A stretch of DNA of 58,594 nt, from the NCBI GenBank assembly GCA_003158475.1, contig PMJR01000036.1:17164-75757 (forward strand). Reading direction: 5' to 3'. The notes under the pieces are model-generated. The model was not told the origin of the DNA, ran no database searches, and worked only from the letters and a program-made list of their open reading frames with translations. The stretch is from Ignavibacteriota bacterium. GTDB taxonomy: Bacteria > Bacteroidota > Ignavibacteria > UBA10030 > UBA6906. The position numbers and the translations under genes were made by a program. Below are positions 12,370 through 20,834 of the stretch, piece by piece (the stretch's first letter is position 1; each line of letters begins with the position of its first letter).

Positions 12370-14847
12370 ATGGCGAGTACCGCGCTCACGCTGTTGATAT
12401 CGGCCTGTGTGCTCACGATCCCGGCACTCGCCGCGGACGCACCGAAAGTGGTGAATGCGGTGCGTGTCGATTTCCCCCCTGTCATCGACGGGTGGGTCAA
12501 CGACGTCCAGTGGCAAAAAGCCCCCCCCATACTCGATTTCACACAATTCGACCCGGAAGAAGGAGTCCTCCCAACCGAGAGCACTTCTGTCAGACTGTTG
12601 TATGACGATCGTGCACTCTACGTCGGCGTCATTTGTTACGATGCCCGCCCGCAGAAAATAGTCCGCCAGCTGACCCGCAGGGACCGCAATTCCGAAGCCG
12701 ACCGGTTCAGCGTCATGATCGACTCATACTTCGACCGTCAGACCGCATTCGTGTTTGCCACCAATGTCTCGGGGGTCCAGAGTGACGGCGTCCTCTCGCA
12801 GGACGGGAATGTGTACGACATTACATGGGACGCGGTCTGGAATGTCCGCACCCGTGTCTTCCGGGACGGATGGTCCGCGGAGTTCGAAATACCCTACAAC
12901 GCGCTCCGGTTCGCCCAGCAGCCCAACGGCGTCTACCGCTGGGGAATCAACTTCAGGCGGTACATCAGCCGCAAAAAGGAGACCGACGAGTGGGTCATGG
13001 TCCCCCGGAGCGAAACATTGCAGATATCGAAATGGGGATATGTCGACGGGATACGGGGGATCGCTCCCCCCCTCCACCTGGAACTCCTCCCCTACATCTC
13101 CGGGACCGCCCAATACGAAACCGCGACAAATGCACGCCCGTGGTCGAAATCCTATAGGGGACAGGCGGGCGTTGATCTGAAGTACGGCGTGGCGAGGAAC
13201 TTCACGCTCGATGCGACGGTGAACCCGGACTTCGGTCAGGTGGAGGTGGACCAGTCCGTTCTAAACCTCACGGTGTTCGAAACCCGGTTCCCGGAAAAGC
13301 GTCCCTTCTTTTTGGAGGGGGCACAGATGTTCATGTTCGGGTCGAGCGTCGACAACACGCCGTTGTCCCTCTTCTTTTCGCGACGGATAGGGAAGCAACC
13401 GACAGGGAGCCCTTATGTCACGGCCCCCTCCGGGGGCTCTGTCGACGACAACCCGCAGGTCACGACGATACTCGGCGCCGGGAAAGTCTCCGGGCGAACG
13501 AACGGCGGGTTCTCCCTCGGAGCCCTGACGGCGGCGACGGGCGAGATGGACGCGATCACTGCCGATTCGGGGGGGAGCAAAACCCGCATCCGCACGGAGC
13601 CGCGCGGCTCGTACAACGTCGTGCGTGCAAAGCAGGAATTCGAAGGAGGGTCCTGGCTTGGGGGGATGGGGACCCTCGCCCTGCGTGACGGCATCCTCCC
13701 CGCCCTCACCGGCGGCCTCGACTGGAACGTCCATTTCGGCGGAAGCGCCTACACTCTTGACGGCTATGTCGCGGGAGCACGCTCATCGACGGAGCGCGTC
13801 CTGACCGACGGTTCCTCCGGGAGTGACGGAACGGCCGGCCGGCTCCTCTTCTCGCGCATTGCCGCCGAGCATTGGTTCTACGCGGGGTCGTTCGATTTCT
13901 ACTCCCGGTATTTCAGCTGTAACGACATCGGTTTCTTCGCGCAGCCGCATGACTTCGGTGATTACCTCCAGCTTCTCTACCGCGAGAATTTCGGTACCGG
14001 CATATTCCGCCGGTACGCTTTCTCATTCGTCCCCGCCACGCGGTGGAACTGGGACCATGTGCTGACAACATCTACCGCCGAGTTCACGTTTTACGGCGAG
14101 TTCCTGAACTTCTGGAAGCCGACGGTCGTCTATGACATCTATCTCCCGGCCTACGACGACGAAGAGCGCGGGATCATCGGGACGTACAGGCGCCCGGCGG
14201 GACATTCCCTCACCACGCAGGTCCAGACCGATCCCCGGGCAAACGTGTTCGCGACGCTCACGGGGACGTACGCGTTCAATGAGAAAGGGAAGAAGGCGCT
14301 GACCGGGTCGCTCGGCCTGAGCGTCCGGCCGGTGTCATGGGTCGAACTGAACCCCACCGTCCTGTGGCTCCGCTCGAGGAAGGAGGAGGCCTGGGTTTAC
14401 CCCGGGGGGAATGTCGTCGATGCGGGCGTTTCCCCTTTCCCGTTCAGCGTGTTCGCCGACAGGGATGTGGACGAGATGGACATGGAACTGAGGGGGACCG
14501 TCACGTTTTCGAAGAACTTCTCATTGCAGTGCTTCTCCCAGATACTTCTCGCGCGGGGGATCTACCGGAATTACCGGCGGTTCAACGGGGACACGCCCCT
14601 CCCCTATGACTATCCGTCGAACCCGGAGTTTGTGCACGCCGACTTCAACGAGGCGATTCTCAATGCGAACGTGTTGCTCCGCTGGGAATACCTTCCGGGA
14701 AGCACGCTCTACCTGGTCTGGACTCAGGGGAGGTCCGACGACAGCGGGGACTACGCGAGCGGGTTCGGCACGAGATTCCGTGACACATTCACGCTGCCGC
14801 ACGAAGACGCTCTGGTGTTAAAGATCAGCTACTGGTTCCCTCTCTGA
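12370..14847 (+). CDS. DUF5916 outer-membrane protein with N-terminal carbohydrate-binding-9-like domain
   Basis: The 825-residue protein has a signal peptide (cleavage near Ala-Leu-Ala-Ala-Asp, residue about 20-24). A CBM9-like beta domain (about 30-230: PPVIDGWVNDVQW, VRLLYDDRALYVGV) is followed by a long DUF5916 region rich in alternating aromatic strands and ending in Phe-Pro-Leu, as expected of an outer-membrane barrel. The family is widespread in Bacteroidota and has no established function. The 85-nt upstream gap shows no convincing promoter. The gene runs convergently into the hydrolase gene, overlapping its 3' end by 19 bp. Confidence 0.85.
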   Translation: MASTALTLLISACVLTIPALAADAPKVVNAVRVDFPPVIDGWVNDVQWQKAPPILDFTQFDPEEGVLPTESTSVRLLYDDRALYVGVICYDARPQKIVRQLTRRDRNSEADRFSVMIDSYFDRQTAFVFATNVSGVQSDGVLSQDGNVYDITWDAVWNVRTRVFRDGWSAEFEIPYNALRFAQQPNGVYRWGINFRRYISRKKETDEWVMVPRSETLQISKWGYVDGIRGIAPPLHLELLPYISGTAQYETATNARPWSKSYRGQAGVDLKYGVARNFTLDATVNPDFGQVEVDQSVLNLTVFETRFPEKRPFFLEGAQMFMFGSSVDNTPLSLFFSRRIGKQPTGSPYVTAPSGGSVDDNPQVTTILGAGKVSGRTNGGFSLGALTAATGEMDAITADSGGSKTRIRTEPRGSYNVVRAKQEFEGGSWLGGMGTLALRDGILPALTGGLDWNVHFGGSAYTLDGYVAGARSSTERVLTDGSSGSDGTAGRLLFSRIAAEHWFYAGSFDFYSRYFSCNDIGFFAQPHDFGDYLQLLYRENFGTGIFRRYAFSFVPATRWNWDHVLTTSTAEFTFYGEFLNFWKPTVVYDIYLPAYDDEERGIIGTYRRPAGHSLTTQVQTDPRANVFATLTGTYAFNEKGKKALTGSLGLSVRPVSWVELNPTVLWLRSRKEEAWVYPGGNVVDAGVSPFPFSVFADRDVDEMDMELRGTVTFSKNFSLQCFSQILLARGIYRNYRRFNGDTPLPYDYPSNPEFVHADFNEAILNANVLLRWEYLPGSTLYLVWTQGRSDDSGDYASGFGTRFRDTFTLPHEDALVLKISYWFPL

Positions 14848-15755
14848 TCACGCAGGTGGCGCACGAAGAAGCCGAGGACGCGCCGCCGGTACTCCTCCCC
14901 CCCCACATCCGCCATGTCATTGTGTTTCGCCCCGGCGATCAACCAGAGTTCTTTCGGGTCGTTCGCTTTGGCGTACACCATTTCCGAGTACCGTGAATCG
15001 ATGAGTGTGTCGGCGGTCCCGTGCATGATGAAGACCGGGACATGGACCTGGGTGACGGCTTCCAGGGGGGAGACGGTGTTCGCCTTAAAGTGGGCGAGAT
15101 GCTCGGAGCGCTTGATAACGATGTTCCGCAGGTAGTGCCAGGGGAGCTTGATCATCCGTTTCTGGTAATCGTCGAAAATCGTCCTGAGGGTAGCGAACCC
15201 GCTCTCCGCGACGAGGGCCACCACACGCGCATCGATCGCGGCGACCTGCACGGCGACCGCAGCCCCCATCGACGTACCGAACAGACCGATCTTCCCCGCG
15301 TGGAGATCCGCGCGTCCGGCGACGTGGCTGATGACCGCGCGCGCGTCGTGCTTCTCATAGAAGCCGTACGTGCAGTACGTCCCCCCGCTCTCGCCGTGCC
15401 GGCGTGAGTCGTACAAGAACACGTTGTATCCCAGGTCGTGGAGCTGTTTCGCCATCGGCAGTCCCACGATTTTGCATTCGCTGACGCCGTGGAGATAGAT
15501 CACGGTGCCTTCCGGTACCCCGTTGGCGCGAATCAGCCAGCAGCTGAGCGCAATCCCCTCCGGGGTCTTCAGCGCAACGTCCTCGAACGGGAGACCCAGG
15601 TCGGAAGGGTGCAATATGGTGGTGTATCTGCGGTAATACTCGATCGTCCGCCTATAGGGCTGCAGCAGCATCCCCGGTCCGATGACGAAGAGGACTGCGG
15701 AGACAAAAATGATGGCGATGAGTACCCACACGAGCGCGACGAAAAGTATCGTCAT
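14829..15755 (-). CDS. membrane-anchored alpha/beta hydrolase (esterase/lipase-like)
   Basis: The 308-residue protein starts with one hydrophobic segment (about residues 2-27), so it is probably anchored with the catalytic domain outside the cytoplasm. The alpha/beta hydrolase core shows the oxyanion strand VIYLHGVSE, the nucleophile elbow GLFGTSMGAA (Ser in GTSMG), a late IMHGTADTLID region holding the acid residue, and the catalytic His in GAKHNDM. It resembles the BEM46/YqkD-type hydrolases. The ATG at 15755 lacks a Shine-Dalgarno. Instead it overlaps the TGA of a short upstream ORF (ATGA), which suggests translational coupling. The frame stays open far upstream, but that part is antisense to the GT4 gene. 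The substrate is unknown. Confidence 0.85.
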   Translation of the reverse strand: MTILFVALVWVLIAIIFVSAVLFVIGPGMLLQPYRRTIEYYRRYTTILHPSDLGLPFEDVALKTPEGIALSCWLIRANGVPEGTVIYLHGVSECKIVGLPMAKQLHDLGYNVFLYDSRRHGESGGTYCTYGFYEKHDARAVISHVAGRADLHAGKIGLFGTSMGAAVAVQVAAIDARVVALVAESGFATLRTIFDDYQKRMIKLPWHYLRNIVIKRSEHLAHFKANTVSPLEAVTQVHVPVFIMHGTADTLIDSRYSEMVYAKANDPKELWLIAGAKHNDMADVGGEEYRRRVLGFFVRHLRDQRGNQ

Positions 15756-15787
15756 AACGGGGACATGATGGTGCGGGAGGTTTGCAT
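15752..15787 (-). CDS. putative leaderless 11-codon upstream ORF coupled to the hydrolase
   Basis: Reading leftward from 15787, ATG opens an 11-residue frame, MQTSRTIMSPL, ending in TGA at 15754-15752. That TGA overlaps the hydrolase ATG at 15755-15753. Its start lies 6 nt downstream of the -10 box TATATT (15798-15793), where transcription would be expected to begin, so the ORF would be leaderless. The hydrolase itself has no ribosome-binding site. A leader ORF that delivers ribosomes to the hydrolase is a reasonable reading, but an ORF this short could arise by chance. Confidence 0.35.
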   Translation of the reverse strand: MQTSRTIMSPL

Positions 15788-15792
15788 CTCTC

Positions 15793-15821
15793 AATATAAA
15801 CACCCCTTCGGCGTGAATCAA
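15793..15821 (-). promoter_or_regulatory. promoter of the hydrolase transcript
   Basis: On the minus strand TTGATT (15821-15816) and TATATT (15798-15793) are separated by exactly 17 nt. Transcription should start near 15787. It is back to back with the promoter of the GT4 gene, the two -35 boxes lying 8 nt apart, so a factor bound between them could control both. Confidence 0.65.
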
Positions 15822-15829
15822 CGGGCACT

Positions 15830-15858
15830 TTGCTTCTGCCTCGTGATCTCGGTATATT
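15830..15858 (+). promoter_or_regulatory. promoter of the GT4 glycosyltransferase gene
   Basis: TTGCTT (15830-15835), a 17-nt spacer and TATATT (15853-15858) form a good housekeeping promoter. The start codon at 15867 is only 8 nt beyond the -10 box and no Shine-Dalgarno precedes it, so the transcript should be leaderless or nearly so. Confidence 0.65.
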
Positions 15859-15866
15859 GACGCCGC

Positions 15867-17018
15867 ATGAGTCCAGCACAGCGACAGATACGCAGGGTCG
15901 CCATCGTCCATGAGTGGTTCACCACGATGCGCGGAGGCGAAAAATGTGTGGAAGCCCTGTGCGAAGTGTACCCGGAGGCGGACGTCTACGCGTTGCTCCA
16001 CGTCCCGGGATCCGTCTCTCCCGTGATCGAGCGGGCGCTTGTACGGACCTCTTTCGTGCAGCACCTCCCAGCGGCCGCCACGCAGTACCGCCGGTACCTC
16101 CCTCTCTTCCCCCTCGCCGTCCGTCAGTTCGATCTCCGCGGCTACGATCTCGTCATAAGCTCGAATCACTGCGTCGCCAAGGGTGCACGCGTTCACCCGG
16201 GCGCCCTCCACATCTGCTACTGCTACACGCCGATGCGCTACATCTGGAGTCAGTACGACGATTATTTTGGGAAGGGGCGGGCGGGACTTTTCACGCGCAT
16301 CGCGATGCGCTCGTTTGTCGGTCCGCTCCGGCGCTGGGACGTTGCGACGGCGACGCATCCGCGTCACTTTGTCGCAATTTCCGAGAACATCCGCGCGCGC
16401 ATACGGAAGATATACGGGCGTGATTCGGACATGATCTATCCCCCCGTGGACACCTCCCTGTTCACGCTCGCGGGCCGGGATGACGGCTACTACTTGATTG
16501 TGAGCGCGCTCGTTCCGTACAAGGCGGTCGACCTCGCCATCGAAGCGTTCAACCGTTCAGGAGACCGTCTCCTGATCGTGGGAGAAGGGCCCGACGCACC
16601 CCGTCTCCGGAAACTCGCGGGACCGCGTATCACATTCGAGGGCTGGCAGCCGGAGGACCGTCTCAGGGAATACTATGCAGGGTGCCGTGCGGTCATATTC
16701 CCCGGGGAAGAGGATTTCGGCATTGTCCCGGTGGAAGCCATGGCGACAGGGAAGCCGGTCCTCGCCTACGCGCGGGGAGGCGCTCTTGAAACAGTCTTTG
16801 ACCGCCCGGAGCTCAGGACAGGGGTCCTTTTTCCGGAGCAGACGATCGGCTCGCTCCTGGCGGGGCTTGGCATTCTGAAGGATGCGGAATTCGATCCGGC
16901 GCGTATCCGGGCGCATGCGCTCACCTTTGATAGGGAGCTTTACAAACAGCGGATGAAGGAATACTGCACCCGCCGCTGGGACGAGTTTGTGGGCGAATCC
17001 CCACAAGTGCATGACTGA
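15867..17018 (+). CDS. glycosyltransferase family 4 protein
   Basis: The 383-residue GT-B enzyme has an N-terminal acceptor domain beginning VAIVHEWFTTMRGGEK and a linker VISSNHCVAKGA. The donor domain carries LIVSALVPYKAVDLAIEAF, LLIVGEGPDAPRLRKLAG and the GT4 donor-binding motif FPGEEDFGIVPVEAMATGKPV. The pair E-x7-E falls within EDFGIVPVE. Such enzymes add sugars from nucleotide donors to polysaccharide or lipid-linked acceptors. The protein has no signal peptide and is cytoplasmic or membrane-associated. It is transcribed alone from a leaderless promoter and is divergent from the hydrolase. The specific sugar is unknown. Confidence 0.88.
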   Translation: MSPAQRQIRRVAIVHEWFTTMRGGEKCVEALCEVYPEADVYALLHVPGSVSPVIERALVRTSFVQHLPAAATQYRRYLPLFPLAVRQFDLRGYDLVISSNHCVAKGARVHPGALHICYCYTPMRYIWSQYDDYFGKGRAGLFTRIAMRSFVGPLRRWDVATATHPRHFVAISENIRARIRKIYGRDSDMIYPPVDTSLFTLAGRDDGYYLIVSALVPYKAVDLAIEAFNRSGDRLLIVGEGPDAPRLRKLAGPRITFEGWQPEDRLREYYAGCRAVIFPGEEDFGIVPVEAMATGKPVLAYARGGALETVFDRPELRTGVLFPEQTIGSLLAGLGILKDAEFDPARIRAHALTFDRELYKQRMKEYCTRRWDEFVGESPQVHD

Positions 17019-17041
17019 AAATACGTTACCAAGGGACTTCG

Positions 17042-17070
17042 TTGACATTTCCTCGGGATTTTCATATATT
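17042..17070 (+). promoter_or_regulatory. promoter of the M23-bactofilin-ATP synthase operon
   Basis: A near-consensus TTGACA (17042-17047), a 17-nt spacer and TATATT (17065-17070) make this the strongest promoter seen in the window. It lies 26 nt before the M23 ATG. No other clear promoter precedes atpB, so it may drive the whole run to 23.9 kb. Confidence 0.75.
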
Positions 17071-17096
17071 TTCTGTCCACTCATTCAGGCTAAGGA

Positions 17097-18014
17097 ATGC
17101 CCCAGGAGGGAACCCGCCGTCGGAAATCGCCGCGCCGGTACAACGTCATAGTCGTGCCGGTTGAAGAAGGGGGCAGAACGCGGTCGTTCAGGACGAGCCG
17201 ACTGATGATGGTTGCGATGATATTCCTCGGGGCCTGCGCAACCGTCGCAGCGACACTTGCCGCTCTTGTCTATACCCCTATCGCGCTCTATGTCCCGATC
17301 CCCAATCCCGTGCTTGAGCAGAAATACGGGAAGCAGATCCTGGAGATGCAGCAGCGCCTGAATGCTCTTGCGGAGGAGGTGGTTCTCGTCCGCGACTACA
17401 ACTCGCAGGTGCGAAAGGCGCTCGGTGAGGACGTCCCCCGGGACACCTCCGCCGCCCGCAATCCTGCGAGAGTGAAGACGTCCGACCGGCAGGAGTCGGC
17501 GCTCCCTCCCCACGGTCTGAGGCACGCCGAGAAGGCGGAAGCGGAGCCGGGACCCGAACCGGTCCTGGACGAAGAATCGGGACCGGCCACCTATGCATCC
17601 GTGGTCGCCGTCACGGGTCCGGCGAGGACCGCATTCCCGCTTCTCACGCCGGTCGAGGGGTTCATCACACAGGGATTCGATCCGGCGCGCAACCATTTTG
17701 GTATCGACATCGCCGCCCAGCGCGGGACGCCGGTCTACGCTCCCGGTGACGGCGTTGTGCTTTTCGCGGGTTGGACATATGAAGACGGGAACATGCTTAT
17801 CATCGCGCACGGCGGCGGCTACGCAACGGTCTACAAGCACAACCAGACGCTTCTGAAGAATACGCTGAACACAGTCAAGCGGGGAGAGCCGATCGCATTG
17901 CTCGGTTCCACCGGGAGGACCAGCGCGGGGCATCATCTGCACTTTGAAGTGTGGCGGAACGGCGTTCCGCAGGATCCCAACGACTTTCTTCTCGTCCCGG
18001 TGAGGACGCAGTGA
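17097..18014 (+). CDS. M23 family metallopeptidase (LytM-like), membrane-anchored
   Basis: The 305-residue protein has a short basic N-terminus and one transmembrane segment (about 38-62). A coiled-coil stretch (about 75-105) precedes a Pro/Glu-rich linker and a C-terminal M23 domain from about residue 180. Zinc ligands are visible in NHFGIDIAA (His and Asp) and GHHLHFEVW (HxH), with HGGGYATVYKH between. It should cleave peptidoglycan cross-bridges in the periplasm. AAGG lies only 1-2 nt from the ATG. The bactofilin gene follows after 41 nt; M23-bactofilin pairs are known cell-shape modules. Confidence 0.9.
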   Translation: MPQEGTRRRKSPRRYNVIVVPVEEGGRTRSFRTSRLMMVAMIFLGACATVAATLAALVYTPIALYVPIPNPVLEQKYGKQILEMQQRLNALAEEVVLVRDYNSQVRKALGEDVPRDTSAARNPARVKTSDRQESALPPHGLRHAEKAEAEPGPEPVLDEESGPATYASVVAVTGPARTAFPLLTPVEGFITQGFDPARNHFGIDIAAQRGTPVYAPGDGVVLFAGWTYEDGNMLIIAHGGGYATVYKHNQTLLKNTLNTVKRGEPIALLGSTGRTSAGHHLHFEVWRNGVPQDPNDFLLVPVRTQ

Positions 18015-18032
18015 CACTCGTGCAGTGACACT
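18009..18032 (+). repeat. 14-bp-spaced direct repeat at the end of the M23 gene
   Basis: CAGTGACACT occurs at 18009-18018 and again at 18023-18032, a tandem duplication of a 14-bp unit that includes the M23 stop codon. It looks like a small slippage duplication in the M23-bactofilin gap. No function is apparent. Confidence 0.6.
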
Positions 18033-18055
18033 ACCTGAAGAGCACAAGGAGAAGC

Positions 18056-18427
18056 ATGGCAGATAAAAACCAGGTGACGGGCACATTCAGCGTAATCGGG
18101 AATAACACGGTCATCACGGGGGACATCCGGACGGAAGGAAGCATCCGCGTGGACGGCAAGATCGTCGGCAACGTCGTCACGCAGGCTGATGCCGCAGTCG
18201 GGATGAACGGCGTCATAGAAGGGTCGGTCGATGCGCAGAACATCACCGTTGCGGGGAAGGTGATGGGGACTCTCACCGCGGCCCAAAAGCTGGTGCTCGA
18301 AGGGAAATCGGTCATGAAAGGGGACATACGCACCGGTCGGCTTGTCGTGGACGAAGGCGCGGTTTTCGACGGACGGAGTTCCATGACGGGGACCCCGGTC
18401 TCCCCCCCCACGCTCGATTCGCGCTGA
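18056..18427 (+). CDS. bactofilin (polymer-forming cytoskeletal protein)
   Basis: The 123-residue protein is almost entirely the bactofilin right-handed beta-helix, with short Gly/Val/Ile repeats such as GDIRTEGSIRVDGKIVGNV and GVIEGSVDAQNITVAGKVMG. It has a short N-terminal tail and a disordered C-terminus. Bactofilins polymerise without nucleotide and localise cell-wall enzymes, which fits the M23 peptidase gene immediately upstream. AAGGAGAAGC precedes the ATG. The next gene, the first ATP synthase assembly gene, begins 4 nt after the stop, so the bactofilin is transcribed with the ATP synthase. Confidence 0.93.
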   Translation: MADKNQVTGTFSVIGNNTVITGDIRTEGSIRVDGKIVGNVVTQADAAVGMNGVIEGSVDAQNITVAGKVMGTLTAAQKLVLEGKSVMKGDIRTGRLVVDEGAVFDGRSSMTGTPVSPPTLDSR

Positions 18428-18431
18428 ACGG

Positions 18432-18698
18432 ATGACCAGCGTGCCGGAGGAGCAACGACCGTCGGGGACCGCGTACGGTCCTTATCTGACGCTCGGGCTG
18501 CAGCTGGCGATCACCGTCGTCGTGTTCTTCTTTCTCGGCAGGTGGCTTGACGGCAAATTCGGGACCGACCCCTGGCTGATGCTCGCCGGTCTCGCCCTGG
18601 GTGTCACGGGGGGGCTGGCAGCGTTCCTGATGAAGGCGATCGCTCTCGGGAAGGAGGAAGACCGGGAGACGGAGGAACGGAAAAAGGAGCGGGAGTGA
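18432..18698 (+). CDS. AtpZ/AtpI-type small ATP synthase-associated membrane protein
   Basis: The 88-residue protein has two membrane segments (about 18-40 and 47-70) separated by a short loop with GRWLDGKFGTDP, typical of the AtpZ/AtpI family (F0F1-ATPase subunit, putative). It ends in a charged tail. Related proteins help assemble the c-ring or carry Mg2+/Ca2+; which of these applies here is not known. It starts 4 nt after the bactofilin gene and overlaps the next gene by 4 bp. Confidence 0.8.
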   Translation: MTSVPEEQRPSGTAYGPYLTLGLQLAITVVVFFFLGRWLDGKFGTDPWLMLAGLALGVTGGLAAFLMKAIALGKEEDRETEERKKERE

Positions 18699-19084
18699 AT
18701 CTGAGAGGTAATTTTCCTGCACAGGTGGCCGTGGTCCTGTTGAGCGCGCTCCTGCTGCTGGCGTATCCACTGGCGGCGCTTGCCTCGGGGGAAGTCCGCA
18801 CGGCGGTGGCCGCGGGGGCGGCGCTCAGTACCGTCAATGTCATGCTCGGCTACCTCGCGATCCGGTACGCGTTCGACAAGTCTCATACCACCTTCCTGAA
18901 GGCCGTCCTCGGAGGAATGGGTTTCCGGCTTCTGTTCATGCTCGGCGCGTTCACGGCCTTATTAATGGGAATCGGTCTCCACCCTGTGGCCCTGACGGTG
19001 TCGCTGCTCGGCTTCTACGCAGTGTTCATGGTACTGGAAATTGTGTACATACAGCAAAGAATGACAGTCAGGAATCGGGGTTAA
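18695..19084 (+). CDS. atpI: ATP synthase subunit I-like protein
   Basis: The 129-residue protein has four predicted membrane helices and sits just upstream of atpB, the usual place of AtpI (pfam ATP-synt_I). AtpI acts as a chaperone in c-ring assembly and is not part of the final enzyme. Start GTG at 18695 overlaps the upstream stop in a GTGA arrangement. Sequence conservation in this family is low, so the call depends partly on position. Confidence 0.7.
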   Translation: MNLRGNFPAQVAVVLLSALLLLAYPLAALASGEVRTAVAAGAALSTVNVMLGYLAIRYAFDKSHTTFLKAVLGGMGFRLLFMLGAFTALLMGIGLHPVALTVSLLGFYAVFMVLEIVYIQQRMTVRNRG

Positions 19085-19096
19085 GAACGCGTGAAC

Positions 19097-20056
19097 ATGC
19101 CGGCCATACAGATTTCCGCGGATACGGTGGGGGCGGACACCGCACACGGCATTGCAGACACGTTGCATGCCATCGCGGAGCAGGGGGCGGCTCACGGTGG
19201 CGGCGAGAAGGGGCCCGTGGATTTCACGGAACTGCTCCACCATGTCCAGGATGCGAAGGAGCTTGACACGCCGTTCGGGATGTTCCACCTGCCGCAGTTT
19301 CCGCCGATTCACATCGCCGGGTTGTCGATCGATATGTCGATCACCAAGCACGTGTTCTTCCTCTGGTGTGCGGCCCTCATCCTCTGTGTCGTGGCAATCG
19401 CCGTGGCCCGGAAGAATTCGCGGCGTCCCGTCCCGACGGGATTCGGCAATCTCTTCGAGATGGTCGTTGTGTTCCTGCGGGATGAGGTTGCGATCCCCAA
19501 CATGGGGAACGCGGGACTCCGGTACATGCCGTATCTCCTGACCACTTTCTTCTTCATTCTTGTCATGAACCTGCTCGGCCTGATCCCGTGGGGCGCCTCC
19601 GCCACGGGGAACATCAACGTCACTGCGGGACTTGCGATCATCGCCTTTGTCGTCATCCAGGCGTCCGCCATCCGTGCCCAGGGGTTCGGGCATTACCTGG
19701 CGCACCTGACCGGAGGGGTGCACTGGTCGCTCTGGCCGATCATGATCCCGATCGAGATTCTGGGCCTCTTCACCAAGCCCTTCGCGCTCTGCATGCGTCT
19801 CTTTGCGAACATGCTGGGAGGGCACATCGTGATCGTTTCCCTTCTCGGTCTGATATTCGTGTTTGGGTCATATTTTATTGCCCTCGGACCGGTCTCGTTC
19901 GTCGTCGGCATCAATTTTCTCGAGCTCTTTGTTGCATTCCTGCAGGCGTACATTTTCGTCATGCTCACCTCGCTCTTCATGGGTCTGGGTATCCAGGCGG
20001 GGGAACCGGCGCACGGCGGGCATGGACATGAAGGATCGGACGACCATTCATCATAA
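19097..20056 (+). CDS. atpB: ATP synthase F0 subunit a
   Basis: This integral membrane subunit forms the proton half-channels. It has a longer than usual His-rich N-terminus (about 80 residues), then about six helices. The essential arginine lies in LCMRLFANMLGGH, equivalent to Arg210 of E. coli. The C-terminus is His/Gly-rich. I chose ATG 19097; a GTG two codons upstream at 19091 is also possible, and neither has a strong ribosome-binding site. It is followed by atpE, atpF, atpH, atpA and atpG in order. Confidence 0.95.
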   Translation: MPAIQISADTVGADTAHGIADTLHAIAEQGAAHGGGEKGPVDFTELLHHVQDAKELDTPFGMFHLPQFPPIHIAGLSIDMSITKHVFFLWCAALILCVVAIAVARKNSRRPVPTGFGNLFEMVVVFLRDEVAIPNMGNAGLRYMPYLLTTFFFILVMNLLGLIPWGASATGNINVTAGLAIIAFVVIQASAIRAQGFGHYLAHLTGGVHWSLWPIMIPIEILGLFTKPFALCMRLFANMLGGHIVIVSLLGLIFVFGSYFIALGPVSFVVGINFLELFVAFLQAYIFVMLTSLFMGLGIQAGEPAHGGHGHEGSDDHSS

Positions 20057-20092
20057 CACCACCATTCACCCTCTCGACGAAGGAGAAATACC

Positions 20093-20320
20093 ATGGATCC
20101 CAAAGCACTCGGCTACCTAGCAGCTGGCATCGGCGCGGCAGTGACGGTCATCGGCGCGGGCCTCGGTATCGGCAAGCTCGCGGCGGCGGCGATGGAAGCG
20201 AGCGGCCGGCAACCTGAGGTTGCGGGACAGGTCCGCACCTCGATGATCATTGCGGCCGCGCTCATCGAAGGGGCCACGTTCTTCGCACTTGCCATCTGTA
20301 TCATTCTGGCATTCAAGTAA
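20093..20320 (+). CDS. atpE: ATP synthase F0 subunit c
   Basis: The 75-residue hairpin has two hydrophobic helices joined by a polar loop (EASGRQPE). The ion-binding glutamate is in AALIEGATFF of the second helix. The Na+-type Gln plus Glu-Ser/Thr set is not visible (Gly follows the Glu), so proton coupling is predicted. The gene lies 36 nt after atpB with AAGGAG upstream. Confidence 0.96.
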   Translation: MDPKALGYLAAGIGAAVTVIGAGLGIGKLAAAAMEASGRQPEVAGQVRTSMIIAAALIEGATFFALAICIILAFK

Positions 20321-20339
20321 TATTCCTTACGAGGCCGGT

Positions 20340-20834
20340 ATGCTGGAGATCAATTCGGGTCTGATACTCTGGACCATACTCACATTCATCATCGTCCTTA
20401 TCATCCTGCGGAAGGCCGCGTGGAAACCGCTCCTTGGTGCGCTGAGCGCCCGCGAGGAATCGATACGCGCCTCGCTCCGCGATGCGGAGAATGCCCGGGG
20501 AGAGGCCGCCCGCCTGCTGGAGGAAAACAGGCGTCAGCTCGCGCAGGCGGAGGAGCAATCCCGGCGCATCATCAGGGAAGGGCGCGACCTGGGGGAACGG
20601 CTGAAGGCGGAACTCCTGGAAAAGGCGAATGCCACCACGCGCGGGATGATCGAACAGGCAAAAGAGGAAATCCACCGGGAGAAAGACGCAGCCCTCATAC
20701 AGCTCCGCTCCGAGGCGACCGACCTTGTCATCGCGGCTGCGGGGAAAATCCTCGACGCCAACCTCGACACCCCGAAGCAGCGGCAGCTCGCGGACGCGGC
20801 AATCAGGGAAATTGCGGGGGCTTCCGGACGATGA
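20340..20834 (+). CDS. atpF: ATP synthase F0 subunit b
   Basis: The 164-residue peripheral stalk subunit has one N-terminal membrane helix (about 6-24) and a long charged coiled coil (about 35-150). ATG 20340 has GAGG at 20331-20334. The open frame extends upstream into atpE, but the membrane helix begins just after this ATG. The stop overlaps the atpH start (ATGA). Confidence 0.93.
   Translation: MLEINSGLILWTILTFIIVLIILRKAAWKPLLGALSAREESIRASLRDAENARGEAARLLEENRRQLAQAEEQSRRIIREGRDLGERLKAELLEKANATTRGMIEQAKEEIHREKDAALIQLRSEATDLVIAAAGKILDANLDTPKQRQLADAAIREIAGASGR

Noticed and set aside
15756-16367. Long 5' extension of the hydrolase frame (would give 512 residues)
   Set aside because: The extension is Arg/His-rich, has no domain, and lies antisense to the GT4 gene and over both promoters; the hydrophobic anchor and fold begin at the ATG at 15755.
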